Below, piece by piece: positions 9,379 to 18,657 of a stretch of 64,000 nt of DNA. The stretch's first letter is position 1. Each line of letters starts with the position of its first letter. The DNA comes from Alphaproteobacteria bacterium (GTDB lineage Bacteria > Pseudomonadota > Alphaproteobacteria > Rhizobiales > Rhizobiaceae), in the NCBI GenBank assembly GCA_024742485.1, contig JANSYK010000001.1, positions 992,001-1,056,000 on the forward strand. The letters run 5' to 3'. The position numbers and the translations under genes were made by a program. The notes under the pieces are model-generated. The model had not been told where the DNA came from, did not search any database, and was given only the letters and a program-made list of their open reading frames with translations.

Positions 9379-9576
9379 GGAGGGCTCCGGTTTCCTTCTC
9401 ACGTGTCATACTGCCACATTGGCAATTGACAAATCCTGCTGAATTTGACCGTTCCTCAATTGGAAAAGAGGAACGCGCTTGAACGTTGGTCAAGGACTGC
9501 ACGCGCCTGTTGACTCCAAGAGGCGATCCTTTGAGGTATACAGGTCGGATGGCCCACATTTTGAAGGGAAGGCACG

Positions 9577-10980
9577 ATGAGTGAAAACCGAACCGAAACC
9601 GACAGTCTGGGCGAAATCCAGGTGCCGGCCGACCGGCTCTGGGGTGCGCAGACACAGCGTGCAATTCATCATTTCAGTATCGGCGAAGAACGCCTCCCAT
9701 CGGAACTCATCGCCGCCTATGCCATCATCAAAAAGGCATGCGCCATCGTTAATCGGAACGACGGAAGGCTGGCGCGGCCAGAGGCCGACCTGATCATCCG
9801 CGCCTGTGACGAATTGCTGGAAGGCAAACATCGTTCGGAGTTCCCCTTGCATGTCTGGATGACCGGCAGCGGCACGCAATTCAACATGAATATCAACGAA
9901 GTCATTGCCAATCGGGTCAGTCAGATGGCGGGAGCCGAACTTGGCTCCAAGGATCCGGTTCATCCCAATGATCATATCAACATGTCGCAATCATCCAACG
10001 ACACGTTTCCCACCGCGATGAACATTGCCGCAGCTCTTGGTGTGAACGGGGAATTGCTCCCTGCCCTGCACAAATTGCGCGACGCTTTGGACAGCAAGGC
10101 ACAGAGCTGGACAGATATCGTCAAAATCGGCCGCACCCATATGCAGGACGCAACACCGCTGACACTGGGGCAGGAGTTTTCCGGCTATGTCGGCATGCTC
10201 GACGACAATATCGGGCGCATCGAGCAGGCTTTGCCTGGCATTTATCGGCTGGCGCTGGGCGGCACAGCCATTGGAACGGGGATCAATGCGGCATCGGGAT
10301 TTGCAGAAGCCGCCGCCGGTGAAATCGCGGCCCTCACGAAGCTGCCCTTCGTCAGCGCACCCAACAAATTTGCCGTTCAGGGCGCCCATGATGACCTGGT
10401 TTTCCTGAGCGCAGCCCTCAAAACGCTGGCGGCATCTCTTTTCAAGATCGCCAATGACATAAGATTGCTGTCCTGCGGCCCACGCTGCGGCTTTGCCGAA
10501 CTGCACATCCCCGAGAACGAACCCGGCTCCTCAATCATGCCTGGAAAGGTCAATCCGACGCAATGCGAAGCCCTGTCGATGCTGGCAATCCAGGTGATGG
10601 CCAATGATACGGCTGTGACCCTTGGCGGCGGTTCGGGTCTTCTGGAAATGAACGTCTATAAGCCTTTGATCATCCACAATATCATGCAGTCCATTCGCCT
10701 TCTGAGCGATGGCTGCACGAATTTCAGGCTCTTTCTCGTCGAGGGCATGGAGCCCAACCAAAGTCAGATTGATGACTATGTTCAGCGTTCTTTGATGCTC
10801 GTCACGGCGCTCAGTCCAGCCATCGGTTACGACAAGGCGTCGGAAGTCGCCCACCATGCTCTGGAGCACGATCTGTCTTTGCGCGATGCCGCCTTGAAAT
10901 TGGGCTACATATCGGCGGAAGATTATGATCGGATCGTCGATCCGCTGAAAATGGTGCATCCCTCAAACACATCGACCTAG
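9577..10980 (+). CDS. fumC: class II fumarate hydratase
   Basis: This 467-residue cytoplasmic enzyme interconverts fumarate and malate. Class II motifs are all visible: [51 protein letters not shown] and the superfamily signature [17 protein letters not shown]. Length is normal for FumC, a homotetramer that needs no iron-sulfur cluster. The start follows GGGAAGG. A small secreted-protein gene follows after 12 bp and may be cotranscribed. Confidence 0.96.
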   Translation: MSENRTETDSLGEIQVPADRLWGAQTQRAIHHFSIGEERLPSELIAAYAIIKKACAIVNRNDGRLARPEADLIIRACDELLEGKHRSEFPLHVWMTGSGTQFNMNINEVIANRVSQMAGAELGSKDPVHPNDHINMSQSSNDTFPTAMNIAAALGVNGELLPALHKLRDALDSKAQSWTDIVKIGRTHMQDATPLTLGQEFSGYVGMLDDNIGRIEQALPGIYRLALGGTAIGTGINAASGFAEAAAGEIAALTKLPFVSAPNKFAVQGAHDDLVFLSAALKTLAASLFKIANDIRLLSCGPRCGFAELHIPENEPGSSIMPGKVNPTQCEALSMLAIQVMANDTAVTLGGGSGLLEMNVYKPLIIHNIMQSIRLLSDGCTNFRLFLVEGMEPNQSQIDDYVQRSLMLVTALSPAIGYDKASEVAHHALEHDLSLRDAALKLGYISAEDYDRIVDPLKMVHPSNTST

Positions 10981-10992
10981 GGGATTTCCGTC

Positions 10993-11550
10993 ATGGCACC
11001 CTGGCTGACAGCTCTTTTCATCTGCGCCCTTTCAATCACCGCGGCCGCCCAGGACCGGGCCGGACGCGATACCCCGTCTGACTGGCGTGTCAAACATTAT
11101 GTGCCGTTCGGCTTGTGGGACAGTGTCTGCGACGAACGGCCGGAAGGCGACGTGATCCGCCAGCGCTGCTATCTGCGCTATGTCGAGGTCTATTCTCCGC
11201 GCCCGAATTTCCTTGCCACATTCGTCTTTGTTTATCCGGAAGATGGGCAAAGCGTCGTCGAAATCGGGTTCGAGCGCGGCACCCGTTACGCCGATGAAGG
11301 CTTCAAGGTGATGCGGAACGGTCAGGTGGTCTGGACGCTCGGCGACACCTGCCTGCGGTCCAGCCCCTGCCGTCTGAACAATGGTGAAGCGCAATCCCTC
11401 CTGGACCATTTTGCGGACGGTGACACCCTTGTTCAGGACTTTCGTGATCGCCATGGCAAGCCCTGGCGGCTCGAATGGGATCTTTCGCGCCTCGGCGAGG
11501 CACTGCAGGACTATCAGCTTGCGTCAACGCAGCGCGCATTGCTGGACTGA
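10993..11550 (+). CDS. small secreted protein, possibly IalB-like
   Basis: This 185-residue protein has an N-terminal signal peptide (about residues 1-20, cleavage after AAA) and no membrane segment after it, so it is probably periplasmic. Its cysteines (VCDER, QRCYLR, TCLRSSPC) and beta-rich body resemble invasion-associated locus B proteins of alphaproteobacteria. I make that link by overall pattern only. It sits 12 bp after fumC. The function is unknown. Confidence 0.65.
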   Translation: MAPWLTALFICALSITAAAQDRAGRDTPSDWRVKHYVPFGLWDSVCDERPEGDVIRQRCYLRYVEVYSPRPNFLATFVFVYPEDGQSVVEIGFERGTRYADEGFKVMRNGQVVWTLGDTCLRSSPCRLNNGEAQSLLDHFADGDTLVQDFRDRHGKPWRLEWDLSRLGEALQDYQLASTQRALLD

Positions 11551-11642
11551 GGCCGCCTTGCAGCACAGCGCAATCAGCAAGCTTGTCGGCAGCACTCTTT
11601 CTGCTAGGCTGGCAGTCACGGTGCGGTCCGGAGGGTTTGCTA

Positions 11643-12437
11643 ATGACGACGAAAATCTCGAATTCTGCCTATGAAAAGGAGCTGGCTCGACTGCAGGTGG
11701 AGTTGGTCAAACTGCAGGAATGGGTGAAACATACCGGCCACCGCGTGGCGATTGTTTTTGAAGGGCGCGATGCCGCCGGCAAGGGCGGGACGATCAAGCG
11801 CATCACCGAGGCGATGAACCCGCGTATTTGCCAGGTTGTCGCGCTGCCCGCCCCAACGGAACGGCAGAAGTCCCAATGGTATTTTCAAAGATATGTTGCA
11901 CATCTCCCGGCCGCCGGCGAGATCATCATTTTCGACCGCTCCTGGTACAATCGCGCGGGCGTCGAACATGTCATGGGTTTTTGCACACCGCATGAATACA
12001 AGGAATTCATGCGAAGCTGCCCCGAATTTGAACGCATGCTGGTGCGCGCCGGTATCCAGCTGATCAAATACTGGTTTTCCGTTTCGGATGAGGAGCAGGA
12101 GCGGCGGTTTCAAAAACGCCTGACGCACGCCACCAAGCGATGGAAATTGAGCCCGATGGACCTGGAAAGCCGCAAGCGATGGGTCGAATACTCCAAGGCC
12201 AAGGACGACATGTTCGCCCATACGGACATCAAACAAGCCCCCTGGTATGTGGTGAACTCCGACATCAAGAAACATGCAAGGCTGAATTGCATCAGCCACC
12301 TGCTTTCGATGATTCCCTACGAATATATCGAACATGAACCGGTGGTTCTGGAGGAACGTCCGTCACAAAAGGGCTATGTTCGCCCCCCGATGACGGACCA
12401 GACATTCGTGCCGGAAGCGCACCGCAAGCTGATGTGA
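11643..12437 (+). CDS. ppk2: polyphosphate kinase 2
   Basis: This 264-residue protein fits a single-domain PPK2, which transfers phosphate between polyphosphate and nucleotides. The Walker A motif GRDAAGKGG lies at residues 41-49; the lid/Walker B region follows as IIIFDRSWYNRAGVE, then the basic RRFQKRLTHATKRWKLSPMD segment that contacts polyphosphate. The ATG at 11643 follows GGAGG; a longer frame to 11475 overlaps the previous gene and is rejected. The preferred nucleotide cannot be read from sequence. Confidence 0.93.
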   Translation: MTTKISNSAYEKELARLQVELVKLQEWVKHTGHRVAIVFEGRDAAGKGGTIKRITEAMNPRICQVVALPAPTERQKSQWYFQRYVAHLPAAGEIIIFDRSWYNRAGVEHVMGFCTPHEYKEFMRSCPEFERMLVRAGIQLIKYWFSVSDEEQERRFQKRLTHATKRWKLSPMDLESRKRWVEYSKAKDDMFAHTDIKQAPWYVVNSDIKKHARLNCISHLLSMIPYEYIEHEPVVLEERPSQKGYVRPPMTDQTFVPEAHRKLM

Positions 12438-12456
12438 CGAGCCGACCAGCAGGCCA

Positions 12457-12864
12457 TCAGATTTCGGCATAAATCTCCAGAAGATTGCCGTCCGGATCGC
12501 GGAAGAAAAGCGTACGGTGTCCGAAATCACGATCTTTCGGAGGCGACAACAGGGCGATTCCCTTGCGAACCAGTTCGTCCGCACACCGGTCCACCATTGG
12601 CACTGGAACCTTGAAAGCAAGCTGAAGCGCTGCCGTACCATCCGGCACCGGTGTATCCGCCGCAGTCAGACCGGGCCGCGACAGCGCCAGCGTGTTCTTG
12701 CCAATCCGGTACTCAATCCAGTTTGCGGACAGCTCCCTGACAAGCGGGAAACCCATGACATCTTCATAGAAGCGCCGCATCGGTTCCATGTCGCGAACGA
12801 TAATGACCGAATAATCAATCGCCTCAATGACTTGAAATGCCGATTGTTCATCACGTGTGCTCAA
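12457..12864 (-). CDS. VOC (glyoxalase/bleomycin-resistance) family protein
   Basis: This roughly 135-residue protein has two beta-alpha-beta-beta-beta repeats: IDYSVIIVRDMEPMRRFYEDVMGFP near the start and RTLFFRDPDGNLLEIYAEI at the end. These are the metal-site strands of VOC enzymes. The TTG at 12864 has GGAGA six bases upstream, and no in-frame ATG lies before the first strand, so TTG is the preferred but uncertain start. The substrate is unknown. It is convergent with ppk2. Confidence 0.75.
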   Translation of the reverse strand: MSTRDEQSAFQVIEAIDYSVIIVRDMEPMRRFYEDVMGFPLVRELSANWIEYRIGKNTLALSRPGLTAADTPVPDGTAALQLAFKVPVPMVDRCADELVRKGIALLSPPKDRDFGHRTLFFRDPDGNLLEIYAEI

Positions 12865-12956
12865 CGTCTTGTCTCCCGCGGACACGTACCGAATGGGTTC
12901 CCTTTTAGGGGCAGGACCTGAATGCAATTCAGCTCCGCTCCTTGACCGAATCTGGC

Positions 12957-13721
12957 TCAGGTCTCGGCGCGTTCGGCCCACCCGGCGAATATCTTTTCAA
13001 GATAGACGACCACGTAGTAGAGAAAAATGCCGAGCACTGCGAGCGCAATGAGCACCGCAAACATGAGCGGATAGTCTGCGCTGATCTTGCCACTGTCGAA
13101 GAGATGCCCAAGACCCTTGCCATGCGGCTCGACAATTTCCATCAGATTGGTCCCAATGAAAGCCAGCGTAACAGCAACCTTCAGCGCGCCAAAAAACTCC
13201 GGCAGCGTTTTCGGCAGGGCGATCTTTCGAAAAATCGTGAACTTGCTGGCACCGAGCGACCGCAAGATGTCGCGATATTCGGGCTCCAAAGTCGACAAGC
13301 CAATCGAAATGGAAACAGCGATCGGGAAAAAGGAAATCAGGAAGGCGATCAGGATGGTGTTCATGTCGTGGGCGCCGACAAACATCAAGGCAATGACCGG
13401 CACCACCGTTGCCTTCGGAATGGCGTTAAAGCCCACCAGAAGCGGATACAGACCGTCGCGGGCGGTGCGTGAGAATCCCATGATCATGCCGATCAGGGTT
13501 CCAAACACGATCGCGAGCATCAGGCCGGCCACCGTCCGCCAGAGCGTTTCCCAGCCATATTGCAGAAAGAGCCAGCGAAATTTCCAGAAGGCGGGGCCGA
13601 GGTCGGACGGCGACGCCATTTTGTAGTTGGGCCAACCGTTAACCCACACCAGCCATTCCCAGAACAGCACGAACACGATGATGGCTATGATGGGAATCGC
13701 CGCTTTTCGCAATATGTTCAT
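12957..13721 (-). CDS. ABC transporter permease (NitT/TauT/thiamine-precursor type)
   Basis: This 254-residue protein has about six membrane helices and the permease EAA loop near EYRDILRSLGASKFTIFRKIALPKTLPEFF, typical of SsuC/TauC/ThiX-like permeases. The ATG at 13721 overlaps the ATPase stop (ATGA), so it is coupled to it. It forms the channel of the importer whose binding protein is at 14582-15601. Confidence 0.9.
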   Translation of the reverse strand: MNILRKAAIPIIAIIVFVLFWEWLVWVNGWPNYKMASPSDLGPAFWKFRWLFLQYGWETLWRTVAGLMLAIVFGTLIGMIMGFSRTARDGLYPLLVGFNAIPKATVVPVIALMFVGAHDMNTILIAFLISFFPIAVSISIGLSTLEPEYRDILRSLGASKFTIFRKIALPKTLPEFFGALKVAVTLAFIGTNLMEIVEPHGKGLGHLFDSGKISADYPLMFAVLIALAVLGIFLYYVVVYLEKIFAGWAERAET

Positions 13722-14515
13722 GCCGCCAGTTCCTCACCGCGCCCCTGTGCAATTTGAATCTGGTGGCGAAGATGCGCCAGCATATCCGTTGCCTCCGGTG
13801 TGTACAGATCGTCAAGCACTCGATCCTTGCCAAGTGTCACTTTCAGCACCTCTTGCGTGGTCGCCGGGCGTCCGGACAGCACGACGACCTCATCGGCCAG
13901 AAAGACCGATTCACGCAGATCGTGGGTAATCAGGAGGCAGGTGAACTCTTCCTCGTGACGCAGCTCATGCATAATCTGCCAAAGGTCTTCCCGGGTAAAC
14001 GCGTCCAATGCGCCGAACGGTTCGTCGAGGATCAGGACTTCCGGCCTGTGAACGAGCGCGCGGCAAAGGGAAGCGCGCTGGCGCATGCCACCGGAAAGTT
14101 CGGACGGTTTCTTTTCCTCAAATCCTTCCAGCCCGACCAGCGCCAGCAACTCCCGGGCGCGATCTTCGCGTTGGCTCTGGCTCAGGTCATTGGCGACAAT
14201 TTCTAGCGGAAGAAGCACATTGCGCAAGATACTGCGCCACTCCAGCAGAACGGGATTTTGGAAAGCCATGCCCACCGTGGAGCGGGGCGATTTGACCAGC
14301 TTGCCGCCCAGACGCACCTCCCCCTCATCGGGAAACATCAATCCGGCAATCAATCGCGTGAGGGTCGATTTTCCGCAGCCGGAGGGACCAACAACCGCCG
14401 TGAAAGCGCCCTTTTGCACCGTGATGTTGAGATCTCGCAGAACCGGCAACGGTCCATCATCCGTCATGTAGGCATGGGTAACGCCGCGCAGCGAGATTTG
14501 AGGTTCGTCTGTCAT
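13718..14515 (-). CDS. ABC transporter ATP-binding protein (NitT/TauT type)
   Basis: This 265-residue ATPase has Walker A GPSGCGKST, Q-loop FQNPVLLEW, signature LSGGMRQRA, Walker B VLILDEPFGALD and the H-loop LLITHDLRE. It resembles SsuB/TauB/ThiZ proteins. It lies between the binding-protein gene (67 bp upstream, with a stem-loop in the gap) and the permease gene. It powers import of the ligand. Confidence 0.93.
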   Translation of the reverse strand: MTDEPQISLRGVTHAYMTDDGPLPVLRDLNITVQKGAFTAVVGPSGCGKSTLTRLIAGLMFPDEGEVRLGGKLVKSPRSTVGMAFQNPVLLEWRSILRNVLLPLEIVANDLSQSQREDRARELLALVGLEGFEEKKPSELSGGMRQRASLCRALVHRPEVLILDEPFGALDAFTREDLWQIMHELRHEEEFTCLLITHDLRESVFLADEVVVLSGRPATTQEVLKVTLGKDRVLDDLYTPEATDMLAHLRHQIQIAQGRGEELAA

Positions 14516-14536
14516 GAGTTCATACCGATCGGAAAG

Positions 14537-14560
14537 AAGGGCGGGAATGATCCCGCCCTT
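14537..14560 (-). promoter_or_regulatory. stem-loop between binding-protein and ATPase genes
   Basis: A perfect 10-bp inverted repeat (AAGGGCGGGA and TCCCGCCCTT) with loop ATGA lies just after the binding-protein gene. On the minus strand it is followed by CTTCTTTCC, a poor U-tract, so it may be a partial terminator or an mRNA-protecting hairpin rather than a full stop. On the plus strand it is followed by T5, but no plus-strand gene feeds it. Confidence 0.6.
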
Positions 14561-14581
14561 TTTGCTCGTTGCCTTGACCGT

Positions 14582-15601
14582 CTACTTCAGTGTTAGACTG
14601 CCATCCGTCGGCAGATATTCGCTCGAGAAGATGGTTGCCATATCAGGCTTGTTCTGGAACTCGTAATTCTCGGCAAGTTGAGAAAGCGCTTTTTCCATAC
14701 GCGCCTGATCAATACCACCCATTCCGTTTGCCTTCGTATAGTCGGTGACAACATTGGAATCGATCGCCAGCCTCAAACGACGCGCTTCCAGCGCCGCATC
14801 TGCCGCCGGGTTGCGCTTTTGAACCATTGCAGCGCCGGCATCCGGATCGGCAATGACATCATTCCAGCCCTTTGCAACGGCACGCAGGAAACCGGTGACA
14901 GCTTCCGGGTTTTCCTTCGCGAATTCCGTGTTGACCACGATTGCATTGCCGTAGAGCGACAACCCGTGATCGGCCATCAGGATCACCTTGATGTCCTCTT
15001 CGGGAATGCCAAGACGAACCAGGTTCAGATAGCTGGAGAACGAAAACCCGGTGATCGCATCGACATTGCCTTCGGCAAGCATCGGCTCACGGGTTGGAAA
15101 GCCGACCGGCTCGACCGTGATCTTGCTGGTATCAAGGCCGTTGGCGCTGGCGAATGCAGGAAATTGCGCCCATGCGCCATCTGGTGGCGGAGCACCAAGC
15201 CGTTTGCCTTCAAGATCCTTCGGAGAGCTCACACCGAGCGATTCCCGTCCGATGACGGCAAAGGGCGGCTTGTCATAAACCATCATGACCGCCTGGACTG
15301 GTGCCCCGGGGTTTTGATCCAGAAACTTGATCAGGCTGTTGATATCGGCAAAGCCAATCGGGAAAGCTCCAGTGGCAATCTTCGGAATCGCGTCCAGTGA
15401 CCCCTTGCCGGGGCTGATCTCCACCTCAAGACCCTCTGCCGCGAAATGACCATTGTCGATGGCAGCAAAATAGGCGGCGCTCGGCCCTTCAAATTTCCAG
15501 TCGAGAGCAAAAGGCATTTTTGTGTCAGCCGCAGCATGCGTCAGCATTCCGGCGGCAAACACCAATGAAACTGCTAGTTTTTTCAGCATTCGTATCCCCA
15601 T
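14582..15601 (-). CDS. ABC transporter substrate-binding protein (NMT1/THI5-like)
   Basis: This 339-residue periplasmic protein has a Sec leader (cleavage about residue 25, after HAAA). The NMT1/SsuA-like start LDWKFEGPSAAYFAAIDNGHFAAEGLEVE and the PIGFADINSLIKF segment are visible. The start ATG follows AAGGA. The family binds thiamine pyrimidine precursors, sulfonates or riboflavin, and the sequence does not decide which. I see no TPP-riboswitch-like core upstream. A perfect palindrome 15 bp upstream of the start codon may control the operon. Confidence 0.88.
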   Translation of the reverse strand: MGIRMLKKLAVSLVFAAGMLTHAAADTKMPFALDWKFEGPSAAYFAAIDNGHFAAEGLEVEISPGKGSLDAIPKIATGAFPIGFADINSLIKFLDQNPGAPVQAVMMVYDKPPFAVIGRESLGVSSPKDLEGKRLGAPPPDGAWAQFPAFASANGLDTSKITVEPVGFPTREPMLAEGNVDAITGFSFSSYLNLVRLGIPEEDIKVILMADHGLSLYGNAIVVNTEFAKENPEAVTGFLRAVAKGWNDVIADPDAGAAMVQKRNPAADAALEARRLRLAIDSNVVTDYTKANGMGGIDQARMEKALSQLAENYEFQNKPDMATIFSSEYLPTDGSLTLK

Positions 15602-15615
15602 AGTTCCTTTTAATT

Positions 15616-15631
15616 GTTAATGAAAATTAAC
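15616..15631. promoter_or_regulatory. 16-bp palindrome upstream of NMT1-type ABC operon
   Basis: GTTAAT-GAAA-ATTAAC is a perfect inverted repeat lying 15 bp upstream of the binding-protein start codon, within a 261-bp intergenic stretch in which I see no gene. The position suits a repressor operator. The regulator is unknown. Confidence 0.5.
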
Positions 15632-15862
15632 ATGGTCAAGGCAGGGGGATTTTCAATTGTTGGGCGAAAGACTTTGCTTCAAATGCGGTAAAAGAAATCG
15701 ATTTGACCAAACATTGGGCGGATTGCCGAAGCGATAGCCGGTCAAAACCCAATTTTCAGGCAATCTGCACTCCCCATTCGTTGCACCAGACTTGCGGTCC
15801 GGTTTCGGTGGCAGCGAGCCGATTCGCCTGCGCGCCTGCATTTTCGATCAATATGCCACGCC

Positions 15863-16624
15863 TCAGGACAGTTTTGCCACGGCTTCCCGGGCAATGCCGG
15901 TCAGACTATTCGCATCACTGCCTGGCACCAGGAATCTGAACCCAGCGGATCGCCGTCCAAGGGCTGCGTCGGCCGACGAGCAGAAAATCCCGACCGGCTT
16001 CCCGGCACGATTGCCAGCCTGCAGAACCGCTTCAATGGCTGCCACCACATCCGGATCATCGGATTCTGCCTTTGGCGCCTTTCCCAGATCCATGCACATA
16101 TCATTCGGGCCTATAAACAGGGCGTCCAGTTGATCAACAGCCGCTATGGCGTCGACATTTTCGACACCCTGTCCGGTCTCAATCATCGCAATGGTGAGAA
16201 TCTCATCATTGGCGCAGGAGACATAATCCGCGCCACCATAGAGCACCCCCCTCGCCGGTCCGTAGGATCGGCTTCCGATCGGAGGATAGCGGCAGGCATC
16301 GACAAATCCTTCGGCTTCTTCGGCCGTGGATATCATCGGGCAGATGATACCATAGGCGCCGGCATCCAGCAGTTTCATCATCGGTGCGGGATCGTGACTT
16401 CCAACCCGTGCAAGCGGGATGGCGTCCGTCGTCGCTATGGCCTGGAGCATTGTGACAGCTGTCTCGAAGCCGGTCATCGCGTGCTGCAAATCCACATTGA
16501 CACAATCGAAGCCCTGCCGGGCCATGATTTCAGCCGAATAGCTTGACGGGATGGATAACCAGCCGCAATTGACGCTCTCTCCAGCCAGCAGTTTGCGCTT
16601 TGCACTATTCGGTCTCATTGTCAT
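15863..16624 (-). CDS. HpcH/HpaI-family class II aldolase
   Basis: This 253-residue TIM-barrel aldolase resembles HpaI (4-hydroxy-2-oxoheptanedioate aldolase) and related 2-keto-3-deoxy acid aldolases. Motifs are FDCVNVDLQHA (catalytic His region), LARVGSHDPAPMMKLLDAGAYGIICPMI with the substrate-binding Arg, AMIETGQGVENVDAI with the metal Glu, and FIGPNDMCMDLG. It would cleave a 4-hydroxy-2-oxo acid to pyruvate plus an aldehyde. The start follows GGAG. It is divergent from a GntR regulator 56 bp away, which probably controls it. Confidence 0.87.
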   Translation of the reverse strand: MTMRPNSAKRKLLAGESVNCGWLSIPSSYSAEIMARQGFDCVNVDLQHAMTGFETAVTMLQAIATTDAIPLARVGSHDPAPMMKLLDAGAYGIICPMISTAEEAEGFVDACRYPPIGSRSYGPARGVLYGGADYVSCANDEILTIAMIETGQGVENVDAIAAVDQLDALFIGPNDMCMDLGKAPKAESDDPDVVAAIEAVLQAGNRAGKPVGIFCSSADAALGRRSAGFRFLVPGSDANSLTGIAREAVAKLS

Positions 16625-16680
16625 AAACTCCAGATTGAGGCAGCGGTGGAATCAGATGCCCATGCTGCAGGAGGATTGGA

Positions 16681-17376
16681 TTGTCGAAAGCCGTTTCCAA
16701 GATTATCACCACGCTCTATGAGGACATTGTCCTTGGTATCTTTCCAGTGGGCAACAAGTTGATCGAAGAGCGATTGGCTGCGCGTTTCGATGTCAATCGT
16801 CACACGATCCGCGAGGCTTTCGTTCATCTTGATGAACTCGGCTTCGTCGAGCGGGTACCCAATCGCGGCGTTTTTGTGCGTGAAATGCCGCCAACCGAGG
16901 TGCGCGAAATTTATGATGTTCGGGCATTGCTGGAGTGCCACGCGGCCGCCATCACCCGCCTTCCCGCCGACACGGAATTGACGAACGCGCTGAAGGACAT
17001 TCAGGCTCGCCACACAAAGGCGATCGAGGATGGCGACTACCGTGCGGTACTGCATTCCAACACCGAGTTTCACCGGGTTCAGTTCTCCGCCTGTTCCAAT
17101 GCAACCCTGGTTGCCGCGATCGAGGATTTTGCGACCCGAGTCCACGTTATCACCGCCATGAAATACGGCATTGATCCGATCATGCAACAGGTCATCAAGC
17201 ATCACACCGCCATTATCGAAGCACTTGAGGGCACGAGCACGGAACGTCTGGTCGAGACCGTCAAGCAGCATTTCGACCTGCGTCAGGTGGATGAATATGA
17301 ACGCCGCTATCGCATGAAATACGGTGATTCAGAGCCGGAAGTATCGAACGCCCCAAAACGGCGTATCGAAGCCTAG
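16681..17376 (+). CDS. GntR-family regulator (FadR/FCD type)
   Basis: This 231-residue protein has an N-terminal winged HTH (NKLIEERLAARFDVNRHTIREAFVHLDELGFVERVPNRGVFVRE) and an all-helical FCD effector domain from about residue 75, with EVREIYDVRALLE and the metal-binding histidines of HSNTEFHR and KHHTAIIEAL. The TTG start at 16681 has GGAGG seven bases upstream, and no nearby ATG is in frame. It is divergent from the HpaI-like aldolase gene and convergent with the GYD gene. FCD regulators usually sense an acid intermediate. Confidence 0.88.
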   Translation: MSKAVSKIITTLYEDIVLGIFPVGNKLIEERLAARFDVNRHTIREAFVHLDELGFVERVPNRGVFVREMPPTEVREIYDVRALLECHAAAITRLPADTELTNALKDIQARHTKAIEDGDYRAVLHSNTEFHRVQFSACSNATLVAAIEDFATRVHVITAMKYGIDPIMQQVIKHHTAIIEALEGTSTERLVETVKQHFDLRQVDEYERRYRMKYGDSEPEVSNAPKRRIEA

Positions 17377-17382
17377 AATTCG

Positions 17383-17676
17383 TCACGGAAGACGATCAAC
17401 CAGGTCTTCCCATTCACCCTGCGAGAAGGCGCGGGTCACCTGCGCGGTGACATTTCCTGACTTCTGAACGGCCATGGCGAAAGCGGCAACCGTTTCATCA
17501 TCTGGAGCCTCGACCTTCATGATGAAATCGAACAGGTTCATGCAATAGAAAAATTCGATGATCGTGACATTCATCGAAGCGGCAAACTCGACCACGCCCT
17601 TTGCACGCGCCGGAGCTTCCTTGACGCTCATGGAGGCCTCACGGGTAACGTTTTCTGTAACAAAATAGAGGGGCAT
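17383..17676 (-). CDS. GYD-domain protein
   Basis: This 97-residue protein is a single GYD-like alpha-beta domain, with YFVTENVTREA and KGVVEFAASMNVTIIEFFYCMN followed by DFIMKVEAPDDETVAAFAMAVQKSG. Its ATG lies directly after the TGA of the sugar-permease gene, so it is the last gene of the ribose-type ABC operon. The family has no established enzymatic role. Confidence 0.75.
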   Translation of the reverse strand: MPLYFVTENVTREASMSVKEAPARAKGVVEFAASMNVTIIEFFYCMNLFDFIMKVEAPDDETVAAFAMAVQKSGNVTAQVTRAFSQGEWEDLVDRLP

Positions 17677-18657
17677 TCAGCTTTCCTTGCGTTTGGAGTC
17701 AAAATAGGCCGCCAGAAATTTTCCGGCGTTCGGAACGGCGATGGCCGCAATCAGCATGAGGCCGACATAGATATTCATCACAATGCCAGGGACATTGATC
17801 AGGGACAGACCGAAGGTCAGAAACCCGATCAGGAAGACCGAAAGCGTAACGCCCAGGATTGTGCCTGTGCCCCCGGCGATACCGACACCGCCCAGAACCA
17901 CCATGGTGATCACCTGAAGCTCCCAGCCCGTTGCAATATTGAGCCGGACACTGCCAAGGCGGCTGGTCAGCAGCACCGCTGCCAATCCTGCCATCAATCC
18001 GGTCAGTGCAAAAAGGGCAATGCGATATTTGGAGATGGCGATTCCCGAATATTGTGCGGCCTCTGGATTGGTGCCAATCGCATAAATACGCCGACCGAAA
18101 ATCGTGGCATGCAAGAGCACGGCAAACAGGATTGTGGCGACCGCATAGATGACAAACTCCAATGGAACGACGTCACCGACATAATGCCGCCCAAACACCG
18201 CGAAACTGGCGGGAAAGCTGGTATACGCCCCATCACCGACAATCGCGACGGCGATGCCGCGATAGAGCGACAGTGTACCGATGGTCACGACAATGGAATG
18301 GACACCAAGGGTCGTCACGATTGCACCGTTGACGAGACCGGCCACTAGCCCGGTCAACAGCCCGACCCCCACCAGCACCGGCGTGGCTGCCCCCATATCG
18401 GCGGCAACCCCCATGAGCACCGCCGCCAGTGCGACAATGGATGCGACCGAAACATCGATATCACGCGCAATGATCAGCAAGGCCATTGGCAGCACGATCA
18501 GCGCCTTTTCGGAAAATGTGAAGGTGCTGTCGATGAGATTGTAGTAGTCGAGAAAATAGGGTGAAAGCGAGCTGTTGAGGATGACGACACCGATCAACAG
18601 GCCAACCAGTCCGATCTCCCAGCTTCCTATTCGTAGCCCGGTTCCCCTGCCACTCAT
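17677..18657 (-). CDS. ribose-type ABC transporter permease (RbsC family)
   Basis: This 326-residue polytopic protein has about nine helices and the BPD_transp_2 motif FGRRIYAIGTNPEAAQYSGIAISKYRI, followed by VVLGGVGIAGGTGTILG. It is the second of two RbsC-type permeases in the operon and overlaps the first by 4 bp (ATGA), so they probably form a heterodimer. The operon order is binding protein, ATPase, permease, permease, GYD. Confidence 0.9.
   Translation of the reverse strand: MSGRGTGLRIGSWEIGLVGLLIGVVILNSSLSPYFLDYYNLIDSTFTFSEKALIVLPMALLIIARDIDVSVASIVALAAVLMGVAADMGAATPVLVGVGLLTGLVAGLVNGAIVTTLGVHSIVVTIGTLSLYRGIAVAIVGDGAYTSFPASFAVFGRHYVGDVVPLEFVIYAVATILFAVLLHATIFGRRIYAIGTNPEAAQYSGIAISKYRIALFALTGLMAGLAAVLLTSRLGSVRLNIATGWELQVITMVVLGGVGIAGGTGTILGVTLSVFLIGFLTFGLSLINVPGIVMNIYVGLMLIAAIAVPNAGKFLAAYFDSKRKES

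Noticed and set aside
12457-12864. VOC protein as the missing methylmalonyl-CoA epimerase
   Set aside because: Length and fold fit, but it lies 26 kb from the propionate operon, and the RTLFFRDPDGNLLEIYAEI ending is typical of general glyoxalase-like proteins. No positive epimerase signature was seen.
15653-15841. Small open frames in the leader of the NMT1-type operon
   Set aside because: They are short, have no ribosome sites and no recognisable sequence. The palindrome and promoter explain the region better.
15602-15862. TPP riboswitch upstream of the NMT1-type binding protein
   Set aside because: I looked for the conserved CUGAGA-type core and its partner helix on the minus strand and did not see them.
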